NCBI GenBank assembly: GCA_963751395.1
Contig: CAVVUC010000002.1
Location: forward strand, 1,798,001 to 1,862,000
Reading direction: 5' to 3'
Source: CAVVUC01 sp963751395
GTDB lineage: Bacteria; Verrucomicrobiota; Verrucomicrobiia; Chthoniobacterales; Chthoniobacteraceae
Length of the DNA stretch: 64,000 bases
Below, one piece after another: positions 1 to 6,947 of the stretch (position 1 is its first letter; each line of letters begins with the position of its first letter). The translations under genes were made by a program, and so were the position numbers. The notes beneath the pieces were generated by a model that was not told the DNA's origin, ran no database searches, and saw only the letters and a program-made list of their open reading frames with translations.

Positions 1-2092
1 CGTGCGCTCTCTCCGCGGCTTCAAGTTGCTTCCGTAATTGATCGAGTTCGCTCGCTGCAGCTCGCTCGCGGCTCTCCAATAATGCAGACATTTCCTCCTG
101 CGCTTTGCGGAGGCGCAGCAGCTCGGTCTGAGATTCATCGCGCTCTTTGTTGACCGCATCCAGCCTGCTGTTCAGCGTCTCGATTTGCCCCTGCCAATCC
201 TTCACCGCTGCATCGTGTTCTTTCTGCATGGCTGTCAGTTGGTCGAGAAGGAGTGCGTCGCTCTGTTTCTTCTGTGCCTCGTCGTTCCTGGATAATCGAG
301 CCAGCGCTTCGTCGCGTTCCGCCATCAGTGCATCAATCTGGCGCTGGGCTGCATCGGTGCCTTGGGCGAAACGCGCGAGCACGGTCTGCTTTTCTTCGCG
401 CACCCGGTTGCACTCTTCGGCGAGCGCCTCGATCTGTTTCGCGTGTGTCTCGCGAAGTTGAGCCAGTTCGGCGAGCGCATCGTCGCGTTCTTTGGCCGCA
501 AGCGCTTGTTGTTCGCGGACTGAGTCAAGCTTTGACCTGAGTTCTTCGCGTTCGCCTGTGATCTGGGATTGAGTTTCGATGTTCTGCTGTTGCAGGGCAT
601 CGCGCCCGGCAACCAGTTTCTCGATCTGCTGCATGGCCGCTTCGGTCGCCTGATCGAGGCGCGCAGCAAGCGTGTCTTTTTCCACTGTGAGGGCGTCTCT
701 CTCATGGAGAAGCTTCTCGTGTTTCAGGCGCAGTTCCGTCAGTTCGGTCTGCGCTGTAGCGTGCGCTTCCGCCGCCTGTCCGAGTTCTTTGCTGAGCGTT
801 TCGATTTTCTCCGCCAGCGTTTCGTGAGTCCCTGCAAACTCCGTCCTAGCTTGGTCGTGCTGGTGACGCAGGGCATCGCGCTCGGCAGCCAGTCTCTCGA
901 TCTGCAACTTCGCTTCCCCGGCTGACTCCTTCAGAAGGGCGATCGCACTTTCTTTTTCGGCCACGATCCCTGCTTGTTCCTCAGAAAGCCTCTCCTGCGT
1001 CGCGCGAAGCGAGGCCAGTTGTGCCAGCGCGTCATCGCGTTCGCGAACCAGCGCTTCCGTTTGTTGCTGATCTTGCCCGGCCAGAGCCTCCGATTGCGCT
1101 TTGGCCGATTCCAACAGTTCCGCGTTTCTTGCGACCGCCGCATCCCGCTCGGCCATCAGTTCTTTCAACCGCGTGTGAAGCGAATCAATCTCCGCCTGCG
1201 CAGCCGGGAGCTTTTGAGAAAGCTCCTCGGATTCCTTGTTCGATATGGCCGGCAGTGGCGCGCTCTGTGGCAACGGCACGTCATGCAAAGGAGGAAACAA
1301 GGGCGTCTTGCCTTCCTGGGCAAGAGACAGGGCGGCAGGTATCTCAGGCGGCGAGGCGGGCGTTTGACCCGCTCGATTCTGCCATCGGCTTTTCAGTGAA
1401 GCGACCGGCGGTCTTCTCGCTGCCTCGTCGCTTTGGGGCTGGACCTCGGGAGTCGCCACACTTTCAGTCACCGCGTCTCTGCGGTTGATCGCCCTCTGGC
1501 TCCGCACTTGGGCGGCCTTGGCGACGATGCTCGAAAAAACCTCTGCCGAGCCGGGATTCGAGCGGGCTGCTCGCATCTGGGCGACCAGTTTGTTCCACGG
1601 AAAATAAATCTCGGCATCCCGCTCCGGGGTGATCTCTTGAGCGAAAAGCTCCGGAAACATTCCGGCGAGTTGCGAAAGAGGGATCGTCGGCTTGCCCTGC
1701 TCAACATTTGCAGAGAGGTCACTGATTTTGAACCACACCCGCTGCTTCAAATCGTGCGGTCCCGGAGCGAGCAGATCCGGCGGAATACGCCGGATAAAGT
1801 CGCCCAGTTCCATTGCGATTTTTTGTGACGCTTCAGTTTCCGGACCTTTTGTTTCCGGTGCGTTCGCAGGCGCTGCGTGGCCGCGCGAAAGCCACGGCGG
1901 CGAATGTGGCTTGGGCGCTGAAGAGACAGGGCGGCGCAAAATGCCCGATTCGGCAGCCTCCGATGCGACGGGGCTGTCCACCCGCTCATCGGCATTCTCG
2001 TGCTTCGCTCCAATGGAAGCGTCCTGCACCCCTGACGCCTCCGCCAGATCGTGGGTGATTCGGCTTTTTAGTTTGCTGAAGAGCGACTTCAT
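1..2092 (-). CDS. Coiled-coil protein with unknown N-terminal domain (3' end outside window)
   Basis: An uninterrupted minus-strand frame begins at ATG 2092 (MKSLFSKLKSRITHDLAE) and stays open to base 1, at least 697 codons. After a low-complexity linker, residues about 100-190 form a compact segment (MELGDFIRRIPPDLL, then IPLSQLAGMFPELF, then EIYFPWNKLVAQM) that I do not recognise. A second linker rich in P, S and Q follows. From about residue 300 to the edge the protein is a heptad-rich coiled coil full of ERD, LAAERDAL and EEL repeats. No ATPase motif, signal peptide or membrane segment is visible. The repetitive coiled coil resembles SMC-like or filament-forming proteins, but no function can be assigned. 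The true C-terminus lies to the left of the window. The reading frame itself is certain; its role is unknown. Confidence 0.8.
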   Translation of the reverse strand, partial: MKSLFSKLKSRITHDLAEASGVQDASIGAKHENADERVDSPVASEAAESGILRRPVSSAPKPHSPPWLSRGHAAPANAPETKGPETEASQKIAMELGDFIRRIPPDLLAPGPHDLKQRVWFKISDLSANVEQGKPTIPLSQLAGMFPELFAQEITPERDAEIYFPWNKLVAQMRAARSNPGSAEVFSSIVAKAAQVRSQRAINRRDAVTESVATPEVQPQSDEAARRPPVASLKSRWQNRAGQTPASPPEIPAALSLAQEGKTPLFPPLHDVPLPQSAPLPAISNKESEELSQKLPAAQAEIDSLHTRLKELMAERDAAVARNAELLESAKAQSEALAGQDQQQTEALVRERDDALAQLASLRATQERLSEEQAGIVAEKESAIALLKESAGEAKLQIERLAAERDALRHQHDQARTEFAGTHETLAEKIETLSKELGQAAEAHATAQTELTELRLKHEKLLHERDALTVEKDTLAARLDQATEAAMQQIEKLVAGRDALQQQNIETQSQITGEREELRSKLDSVREQQALAAKERDDALAELAQLRETHAKQIEALAEECNRVREEKQTVLARFAQGTDAAQRQIDALMAERDEALARLSRNDEAQKKQSDALLLDQLTAMQKEHDAAVKDWQGQIETLNSRLDAVNKERDESQTELLRLRKAQEEMSALLESRERAAASELDQLRKQLEAAERAH

Positions 2093-2229
2093 GAAAGAAA
2101 AATTTTACATCCGTTTCGCAGATTTCATGCCTCTGGCGCAAACTTCCTTGCGCTGTGACGGCTGTAAGACATGGGCGCACGTTCCAGCTTGCAGCATTCG
2201 CTCACAAGAAAATTATTCAAATCGGTCGG

Positions 2230-2357
2230 CATCGGGGCCCGACTGTCCAAGTTCTGGAGAACCCAAACTTCGAGATGGCTGCCTTCCCTGGCCCTCCCTG
2301 CCAGGTTTCCACACACACCGGCATCTCAAACAGACGTCCCACAGCTCCCGATCCCCG
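2230..2357 (-). other. Possible structured RNA or leader between divergent genes
   Basis: This gap between the coiled-coil gene and comB holds nested inverted repeats. An inner stem pairs CCTGGC (2287-2292) with GCCAGG (2300-2305) around a 7-base loop. An outer stem pairs 2269-2277 with 2322-2330; its one imperfect position is a G.U pair only if the minus strand is transcribed. A farther CCCCG/CGGGG pairing is possible at the ends. A minus-strand frame also crosses the segment (ending DVCLRCRCVW and beyond) but lacks a convincing start. I cannot assign an RNA family. Confidence 0.3.
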
Positions 2358-2456
2358 GTTTCCGCGAGCCATTCGACTTCAATAAACGTCGGGGCGCCCG
2401 CGAGCCGTTGATTCTCTTTTCCTCTTTTGCCGGTTTCCTGATTCAATCCCGCTCGA

Positions 2457-3161
2457 ATGAAAATCGACGTTGTCCTTTCGCCGCCCGAAATTGATCTGCT
2501 GCCGCAACGCAACCTGCGGGACACGACATGCGTGATCTTCGACGTGCTGCGCGCGACCTCGTCGATCGTCACCGCGCTTGCGAACGGCGCGCGCGAAATT
2601 TTTCCCGTGCGCACCATCGAGGAGGCGCTCGCATTGAAAGCGCAGACCCCCGACGCGCTTCTCGGCGGCGAGCGAAACGGCGACCGGATCGAAGGCTTCG
2701 ATCTCGGCAACTCGCCGCTCGAATATCGCGATCTGAAAAGCCCCCGCATCATCACAACGACCACCAACGGCACCATCGCGCTCCGTGCCTGCGAGCACGC
2801 CCGCGAGGTTCTCGTCGGCGCGTTGCTGAACATGAACGCGCTCGTCTCCCGCTTGAAATCGGGCGCGCCAGAAAACGTGCTGCTCGTCTGTGCCGGCACG
2901 TTCCGTGAACTCGCTCTCGAAGACGTGCTCGCCGCCGGAATGCTCTGTTCAAACCTGCCCGGAGCCGAACTCAGCGATCCCGCCAGAGTCGCCTGCGCCC
3001 TATTCGAAAAGCACCGGCACGACGCCCTGGCGTGTTTGCGCGAGTCGCGCAACGGAGGCGTGCTTCTCGCCAAAGGCCGCGAGGAGGAACTCCGCTGGTG
3101 CGCGCAAGTCTCGGTCTTCGATGTCGTCGGCGTGATGGAAAACGGCGTGATTCGCAGGTAG
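2457..3161 (+). CDS. comB: 2-phosphosulfolactate phosphatase
   Basis: The 234-residue product matches the ComB family, which hydrolyses 2-phospho-3-sulfolactate to sulfolactate, the second step of the sulfolactate branch towards coenzyme M in methanogens; many bacteria carry it without coenzyme M. The family hallmarks are visible: an early VVLSPPEID segment, VIFDVLRATSSIVTAL, a GGERNGDRIEGFDLGNSP block, TTTNGTIAL, and a VCAGTFRELALEDVLAAG block with acidic residues expected to bind magnesium. Length is normal for the family. No ComA or ComC neighbour is visible, so the gene stands alone here. ATG 2457 is the natural start because the conserved N-terminus begins directly after it. Confidence 0.9.
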   Translation: MKIDVVLSPPEIDLLPQRNLRDTTCVIFDVLRATSSIVTALANGAREIFPVRTIEEALALKAQTPDALLGGERNGDRIEGFDLGNSPLEYRDLKSPRIITTTTNGTIALRACEHAREVLVGALLNMNALVSRLKSGAPENVLLVCAGTFRELALEDVLAAGMLCSNLPGAELSDPARVACALFEKHRHDALACLRESRNGGVLLAKGREEELRWCAQVSVFDVVGVMENGVIRR

Positions 3162-3292
3162 CCGTTGATCCCGCCTCCTGCCCGGCGAATTTGTCCTGCG
3201 CCGCGCGCTTGAACGCCGCGCCGGCATCTCCCGTTCGATGCCGCATCAAGTCGTCGCTTGCCCGATCAATGCGCGAGTCGTAAAGTCGGGCC

Positions 3293-3496
3293 ATGAAACT
3301 CAGACTCGTTGTTCAGTTCGATGCGGAGGCCCATCGCTGGTCGGCGGTGTTCCCCGAACTCCCAGGTTGCGCAAGCGCCGGAGACACCGAGGATGAGGCG
3401 ATCCGCAACGCAAGGGAAGCACTGGGGCTATGGTTCGAGCCGTCTGAACTGCCGCTGGAAAAGGGGGCCAGGGTGCTGGAAGTCGCGTTGCCGTGA
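3293..3496 (+). CDS. hicB: HicB-family antitoxin
   Basis: A 67-residue protein with the HicB partial RNase H-like fold: LRLVVQFDAEAHRWSAVFPELPGCASAGDTEDEAIRNAREAL. The pattern of a first strand, then FPELPGC, G(D)T and an EA..NAREAL helix is typical of type II antitoxins that bind the HicA mRNA interferase. It has no added DNA-binding domain, as in the short HicB subgroup. Its stop overlaps the GTG of a hicA reading frame by the sequence GTGA, so the two were translated together. Since that hicA carries an internal stop, this antitoxin may now be an orphan. Confidence 0.85.
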   Translation: MKLRLVVQFDAEAHRWSAVFPELPGCASAGDTEDEAIRNAREALGLWFEPSELPLEKGARVLEVALP

Positions 3497-3711
3497 GCGG
3501 GCATTTCCCGGTCTGCAACGCGAAGGACGTAATCAAGGTGCTGCGGAAACGCGGATTTGCGCTCGCGGGCCAGAGCGGAAGCCACTGGAAATAGCGTAAT
3601 GCCAACGCGCGGCAGGTGATCGTGGCAATGCATGGGAACAAGCCAATTCCCGTCGGCACGTTGAAAAGCATCATCGAGGGAAGCGGCCTCGACTTGGATG
3701 ATTTTCGGTAA
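3493..3711 (+). pseudogene. hicA: HicA-family toxin with an in-frame stop
   Basis: Reading from GTG 3493 gives a HicA-like mRNA interferase: KDVIKVLRKRGFALAGQSGSHWK, then an in-frame TAG at 3592-3594, then RNANARQVIVAMHGNKPIPVGTLKSIIEGSGLDLDDFR and TAA at 3709. The histidine in GSHWK is the expected catalytic residue and is intact, and the sequence on both sides of the stop fits the family with no shift. A single nonsense change, or a base-call error, therefore separates it from an intact 72-residue toxin. It is coupled to hicB just upstream. An ATG at 3632 could restart only the last 26 residues, without the catalytic histidine. Confidence 0.75.
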
Positions 3712-3800
3712 GGTTTCTCCTCGTCACGAAACTGCACTTCATAACGCGCCAGTGCTGGCAATTACATTGCCCGTGGCGCGTCTGGCGTGTGCAGGTTCCC

Positions 3801-3836
3801 CTCGTTCTTAAAGCGCTTCGCTGCTTTGGGAACGAG
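3801..3836. repeat. REP-like palindrome, copy 1
   Basis: CTCGTTCTTAAAGC pairs with GCTTTGGGAACGAG across a short loop: 14-base arms with T.G wobbles. Related palindromes occur at 6676-6708 and 33446-33473. It lies in the gap between the broken hicA and the convergent gene at 3933; nothing else is seen in that gap. Confidence 0.6.
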
Positions 3837-3932
3837 ATCAAGTCTTCTGAAAACAAGCCGCCAAACTCGGCCTGTAGCTTGTCCCCGCTGCTTAACTCAA
3901 TACCCACTTATTCAGGAGGCGACGGTGTGAAG

Positions 3933-4394
3933 TTAGTAAATTCGGAAACTACCTTTTCGGCAGTAGGAAATAAACTGTTTGATGTATTTGCGTTGATCAT
4001 CAGTCAAGCGCTGCGGTGCGTTCCTTTGATTGGCTTTGGATTTTCTTGTCGGCTTGGAAAAAGTATTAACAAGACTCTGAACAAATCTTGCCACACCTCT
4101 TCCGGCTGATAAAACTTCGCGCTGGCGCTTGGTTCTTCTTAGTTGAGGTGCTTCGGGAGTCGTGAGGAAAATCTCGAGAGCTGTGGCGAGGTTTTTGGCG
4201 TCGCGTGCGTAAAACAACTGGCCGTCATTGCCCCAATAAGCGCAGCTTCCATCCCAGTCTTTCTTGAGATAGCCTCTGCATGGGCCGGTGCCCATCGGCT
4301 CCCAACCATAAGTCATCGCTGCTTCTAACAGGGCGTGCCACGCGAGCGTGTTGCAGCGAAAATAGTCCTTTCCCCTGTATAAATCCATGCCCAT
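3933..4394 (-). CDS. Hypothetical protein
   Basis: A 153-residue protein starting MGMDLYRGKDYFRCNTLAWHALLEAAMTYGW. The N-terminal half is rich in W, Y and G (DWDGSCAYWGNDGQLFYARDAKNLATALEIFL) and looks like a small globular domain. The C-terminal half is basic (RRTKRQREV, KPTRKSKANQ), which could mean nucleic-acid contact, though this is only inference. I do not recognise the family. It is followed upstream on the same strand by another unknown small gene (4404-4637) and an ASCH-domain gene, all minus strand, possibly one short operon. Lower GC than its surroundings, which may mean recent acquisition. Confidence 0.6.
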   Translation of the reverse strand: MGMDLYRGKDYFRCNTLAWHALLEAAMTYGWEPMGTGPCRGYLKKDWDGSCAYWGNDGQLFYARDAKNLATALEIFLTTPEAPQLRRTKRQREVLSAGRGVARFVQSLVNTFSKPTRKSKANQRNAPQRLTDDQRKYIKQFISYCRKGSFRIY

Positions 4395-4403
4395 AGGGTT
4401 GCT

Positions 4404-4637
4404 CTATCCGTAACAGTGCTCGTCGAGAATCTGGGCGAACGTGGACCACGAGATTCTTTTGCCCTTCTCGCGGTTCTTGCCATACCAGGTGAATGAGCCC
4501 CGACCGATTTCAACTCTGCCGATCTTCTCGGCGTCGGCAAATATGTCGAGATATAGGGCGCTGCCAGCCTTTGCGAGTTCCTCCACTTGTAAGTATGCTT
4601 TGACTCGGTGTTTTCGTTCTCTAGCTTTTCTTTTCAT
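4404..4637 (-). CDS. Hypothetical small basic protein
   Basis: Seventy-seven residues: a very basic start (MKRKARERKHRVKAY) followed by a compact stretch LYLDIFADAEKIGRVEIGRGSFTWYGKNREKGKRISWSTFAQILDEH. The pattern suggests a small beta-rich domain closed by a helix. No family is recognised. It ends 9 bases before the start of the 3933-4394 gene on the same strand, so the two are probably co-transcribed. Its own initiation site has no strong ribosome binding sequence. The predicted strand pattern and clean spacing support a real gene, but function is unknown. Confidence 0.5.
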   Translation of the reverse strand: MKRKARERKHRVKAYLQVEELAKAGSALYLDIFADAEKIGRVEIGRGSFTWYGKNREKGKRISWSTFAQILDEHCYG

Positions 4638-4698
4638 GGGTGATGTCTGAGTCGCCTTTAAGAAACAGAAGACATTTCGTTCGATTCAGGACAGGCTT

Positions 4699-5112
4699 TC
4701 ATACGTCGAGTTCTAGCTTTGGGAGTTGGCGTTGAATCTCACGGATAATCTTTGGAGAAACATCCCATAATCCAAGATTACCCTTGCACGAAATTGGCGT
4801 CTTGAGGGCGGTAACGTCCGCAAGAACCCAACCATAATTGGTGGTCTCGTCGTCCGGATGCCAAAACCACTTCGAGCGGCTCTTGGGAACGATATCCACG
4901 ACACGAGCGACGCCGCAAATGGCGGAGTAATCGAGCGTGTCGAGGTCGGGAACACGGATGCCACGGGGAAAAACAGCATCGCGCCGTGGCTGGGCTGAAG
5001 CGTGGAGAGCCAGCCAGCCGCGAAAATCGCGCTTCCAAGTGCGGTTCTCGATGTCCTTGCCTTCGTGGAGAATGGCGTGAATCCACGGTTGCTTGATGGT
5101 AAGTGCTTTCAT
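4699..5112 (-). CDS. ASCH-domain protein
   Basis: A 137-residue protein beginning MKALTIKQPWIHAILHEGKDIENRTWKRDFRGWLALHAS, the classic opening of ASCH-superfamily proteins: a KQPWA-like motif, a GKDIENRTW segment and a strand with HAS. ASCH domains have a beta-barrel related to PUA and are thought to bind RNA; some bacterial members hydrolyse N4-acetylcytidine or act on modified bases. The middle part (SAICGVARVVDIV, then WHPDDETTNYGWVLADVTAL) fits the same fold. It heads a run of three minus-strand genes (4699, 4404, 3933), with gaps of about 60 and 10 bases. Small genes of this kind are often carried by mobile DNA. The specific substrate is unknown. Confidence 0.8.
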   Translation of the reverse strand: MKALTIKQPWIHAILHEGKDIENRTWKRDFRGWLALHASAQPRRDAVFPRGIRVPDLDTLDYSAICGVARVVDIVPKSRSKWFWHPDDETTNYGWVLADVTALKTPISCKGNLGLWDVSPKIIREIQRQLPKLELDV

Positions 5113-5274
5113 TGGCCAGTGCGCGTGAGAAACACTTATCAGATAGTTGACCGACTCCCGTGTCGTAAAGCCAAATACTGGGAACCTTCGAAGTGGCTTG
5201 GCGAGAATGGGGAATACCGCCTCCTTGCTTACGACAGGGGGTGTCGTATAGCGGCGTCAATCCCCCTGCCGCCG

Positions 5275-5688
5275 TCTTGCCTGCTGGACATCCACCGCCT
5301 TGCCAACCACATCGGACCGCCGCACCAACGGGCCGGGCTTTCCCGGTTGTGGGGAGGCATTCACGTTTTCGTCGATGACTTGACCGGGCGACGAACGGGT
5401 TCGCAGTGTGTCCAGACGGTATGGGCTTTGGCCCGGCGGTATTTCGACGGTTCCATCGCGCAGTCCCCTGCGGCTTTGAGCATTCGGCTTCCAGGCACCA
5501 ATTCTGTGCTCCAGTGCGACGCCGTAAGAGGCTTCTATTACAAGCTGCATTCCACAATCGACCTGAACCAGCCATTCACCGATGACCCTGCCGGATTCGT
5601 GCAAGCTATCGGTTCGCCAATCATCCGCGCGGAAGCGGTCGTCGGGCAGGGGAAATTCCACCGCTACATCAAGGCTGCGTCCCCGTGA
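5275..5688 (+). pseudogene. C-terminal remnant of a vanadium-haloperoxidase-like (PAP2 superfamily) exported protein
   Basis: The plus frame ending at TGA 5686 contains LLDIHRLANHIG, then AGLSRLWGGIHVFVDDLTGRRTGSQCV and WALARRYFDG. This matches the last metal-site motif of vanadium-dependent haloperoxidases (SRxxGGIHxxxD, whose His contacts vanadate). The remaining 65 residues (FYYKLHSTIDLNQPFT to GKFHRYIKA) look like the C-terminal beta domain common on exported verrucomicrobial proteins. The upstream motifs (the K/R pair and the PSGH block) and a signal peptide are missing. The frame instead runs back into the 5' end of the ASCH gene on the other strand. I read this as a 5'-truncated fossil gene. 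Confidence 0.55.
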
Positions 5689-5716
5689 CCGGAGCTTGCG
5701 AGTTGAGTTTCAACAG

Positions 5717-6193
5717 TCATCCACAATGTTCGCGGATGGCTCTTAGCTGAATGGCGGTTTGTTTGTCGTGGGGACGACCCATCGCTTCCTTGGCTTGAAT
5801 CAAAGCGCCGATCTCGAGGATGCGGCATGGACCGCTGCCGAGATCAATCTCCTTGCTTCGCGCGAAAACCTCATCGTAACCGCCAATGCCGAGCACGTCG
5901 CCAAGACAGTCGAGAGGGCCGATGTCTGTATCCAGATAAAGGTTGCGAATGCCGGAAAAAGACGCCCCGCTCAGATCCAGCGGGATTCGTTGCGGGGTCA
6001 TGCGATGCACAGGATGCAAATCCGCAACGGCACTCTGCAATCGCAAGAGATTCTGCGGCGACATGCGGCAGCAAATATCAACGTCCTTCGTGACCAGGCT
6101 TGCTCCGTATGCGACGGCTGCAAAACCACCAACGACGACGAAGTCAACCTTGTGTGCAATCAACCGCTGGAGCAGCAGCTCAAGAGCCGGCAT
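5717..6193 (-). CDS. Nucleotidyltransferase-fold protein (AbiEii/MNT-like)
   Basis: From ATG 6193 (MPALELLLQRLIAHKVDFVVVGGFAAVAYGASLVTKDVDICC) the product is about 158 residues. VVVGGFAAVAYGASLVTKDVD is the nucleotidyltransferase signature GG(x)n DxD, with the metal-binding pair in KDVDIC reduced to D-x-D. The rest (YLDTDIGPLDCLGDVLG, then IGALIQAKEAMGRPHDKQTAIQLRAI) matches the family of small polymerase-beta-like enzymes that modify tRNA or partner proteins in toxin-antitoxin systems. The start overlaps the end of the small gene 6180-6374 by 14 bases, so the two form a pair. A longer frame extends upstream to 6241, but 6193 gives the normal family start. Substrate unknown. Confidence 0.75.
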   Translation of the reverse strand: MPALELLLQRLIAHKVDFVVVGGFAAVAYGASLVTKDVDICCRMSPQNLLRLQSAVADLHPVHRMTPQRIPLDLSGASFSGIRNLYLDTDIGPLDCLGDVLGIGGYDEVFARSKEIDLGSGPCRILEIGALIQAKEAMGRPHDKQTAIQLRAIREHCG

Positions 6194-6374
6194 TCGCTTT
6201 CTCCATCGCTTTGCGCAGAGCGATCGCCGTCGCGAGCGCATGACTGTGTTCGCGGATCCGCTGCGCGGGAGTCTTGGTCAGCGCACACTCGATCAGGCTC
6301 ATGTCGATCCCTTCGCGCTTCGCGATCTCCCATGCGGTGGGAGGGCGCGTGGTGTTGTCCGTGATTTTTTCCAC
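6180..6374 (-). CDS. Small partner protein of the nucleotidyltransferase
   Basis: Sixty-four residues: MEKITDNTTRPPTAWEIAKREGIDMSLIECALTKTPAQRIREHSHALATAIALRKAMEKANAGS. The sequence is almost all helix, with the recurring pattern 'GID.SLIE..L..TP..R...H..AL'. Proteins of this appearance commonly sit directly in front of a small nucleotidyltransferase gene; that is recalled, not searched. The overlap with the downstream gene strongly suggests co-translation. It could be an antitoxin-like or adaptor subunit; no DNA-binding motif is obvious. Position and composition are clear, while the role is inferred only from gene pairing. Confidence 0.7.
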   Translation of the reverse strand: MEKITDNTTRPPTAWEIAKREGIDMSLIECALTKTPAQRIREHSHALATAIALRKAMEKANAGS

Positions 6375-6576
6375 AACAAAAGATTAACCGCTGCCTCTGA
6401 AAATCCAAGCCGTAAACATGATCCCTTCCTGTCTTGATTGTGCATGCAGCGGAATGGCCGGTGGCAATGGCGTTTCTTTTGAGATGGCCGGTGTTCATCG
6501 AGGAGCTTCTTGTCAGCGATGGGCAAGTAAAATTTGCCTCGCGCCAATTGGGAATCTACCTGCGACTTCTTTTTGA

Positions 6577-6690
6577 ATGTCTGAACGGCAAAAGATTCTC
6601 CTCGCGATCGTTTTGTTGCTGCTGCTTCACGTGTTCGCGTTTGTGTTTCTGGTGGTCCTGAACCTGGTTCGGCCTCGTTCCCAAAGTTAG
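6577..6690 (+). CDS. Possible single-pass membrane peptide or 5' gene fragment
   Basis: A 37-residue frame starts MSERQKILLAIVLLLLLHVFAFVFLVVLNLVRPRSQS: a short charged start, one long hydrophobic helix and a basic tail, the usual layout of a small inner-membrane protein. The stop falls inside a REP-like palindrome (6676-6708), so the palindrome may have cut a longer gene. There is no clear ribosome binding site. The rest of the gap 6375-6947 shows no convincing gene. Confidence 0.3.
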   Translation: MSERQKILLAIVLLLLLHVFAFVFLVVLNLVRPRSQS

Positions 6691-6708
6691 CGAAGCGCTT
6701 TGAGAACG
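6676..6708. repeat. REP-like palindrome, copy 2
   Basis: CGTTCCCAAAG and CTTTGAGAACG form 11-base arms with one mismatch around the loop TTAGCGAAGCG. The arms are the same family as at 3801-3836 and 33446-33473. It overlaps the end of the small frame 6577-6690. Confidence 0.55.
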
Positions 6709-6947
6709 CAGACAGGCGTTTGAAACTCCGTTTCCCTGCCCAAAACATCCAGAATCCAAAGCCGCTATTTTGTGCGAGAAACGGAACGCGCACTTTGTCG
6801 CCGGGGGTTGCCGACGATCCGCACCTGCCTGCGCCGCATTTGCGAGAAGCTCCACGTCCAGTTCCGCACTGAGGCGGTGGCCAGGTTTTTGAAGCAGTGA
6901 ATGCTTTTCTTGCCCGGAGCGCCTTCGGGGCCACACACTTTGAAACG

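Noticed and set aside
325..705. Minus-strand 126-residue frame and other small frames in 1-2092
   Set aside because: They lie in other frames of the coiled-coil gene, which itself stays open across the whole stretch.
2230..2357. Assignment of the hairpin region as SRP RNA
   Set aside because: GGGAAGGCAGCC resembles the conserved SRP loop, but the required AGCAG arrangement and the paired GUCAGG strand are absent.
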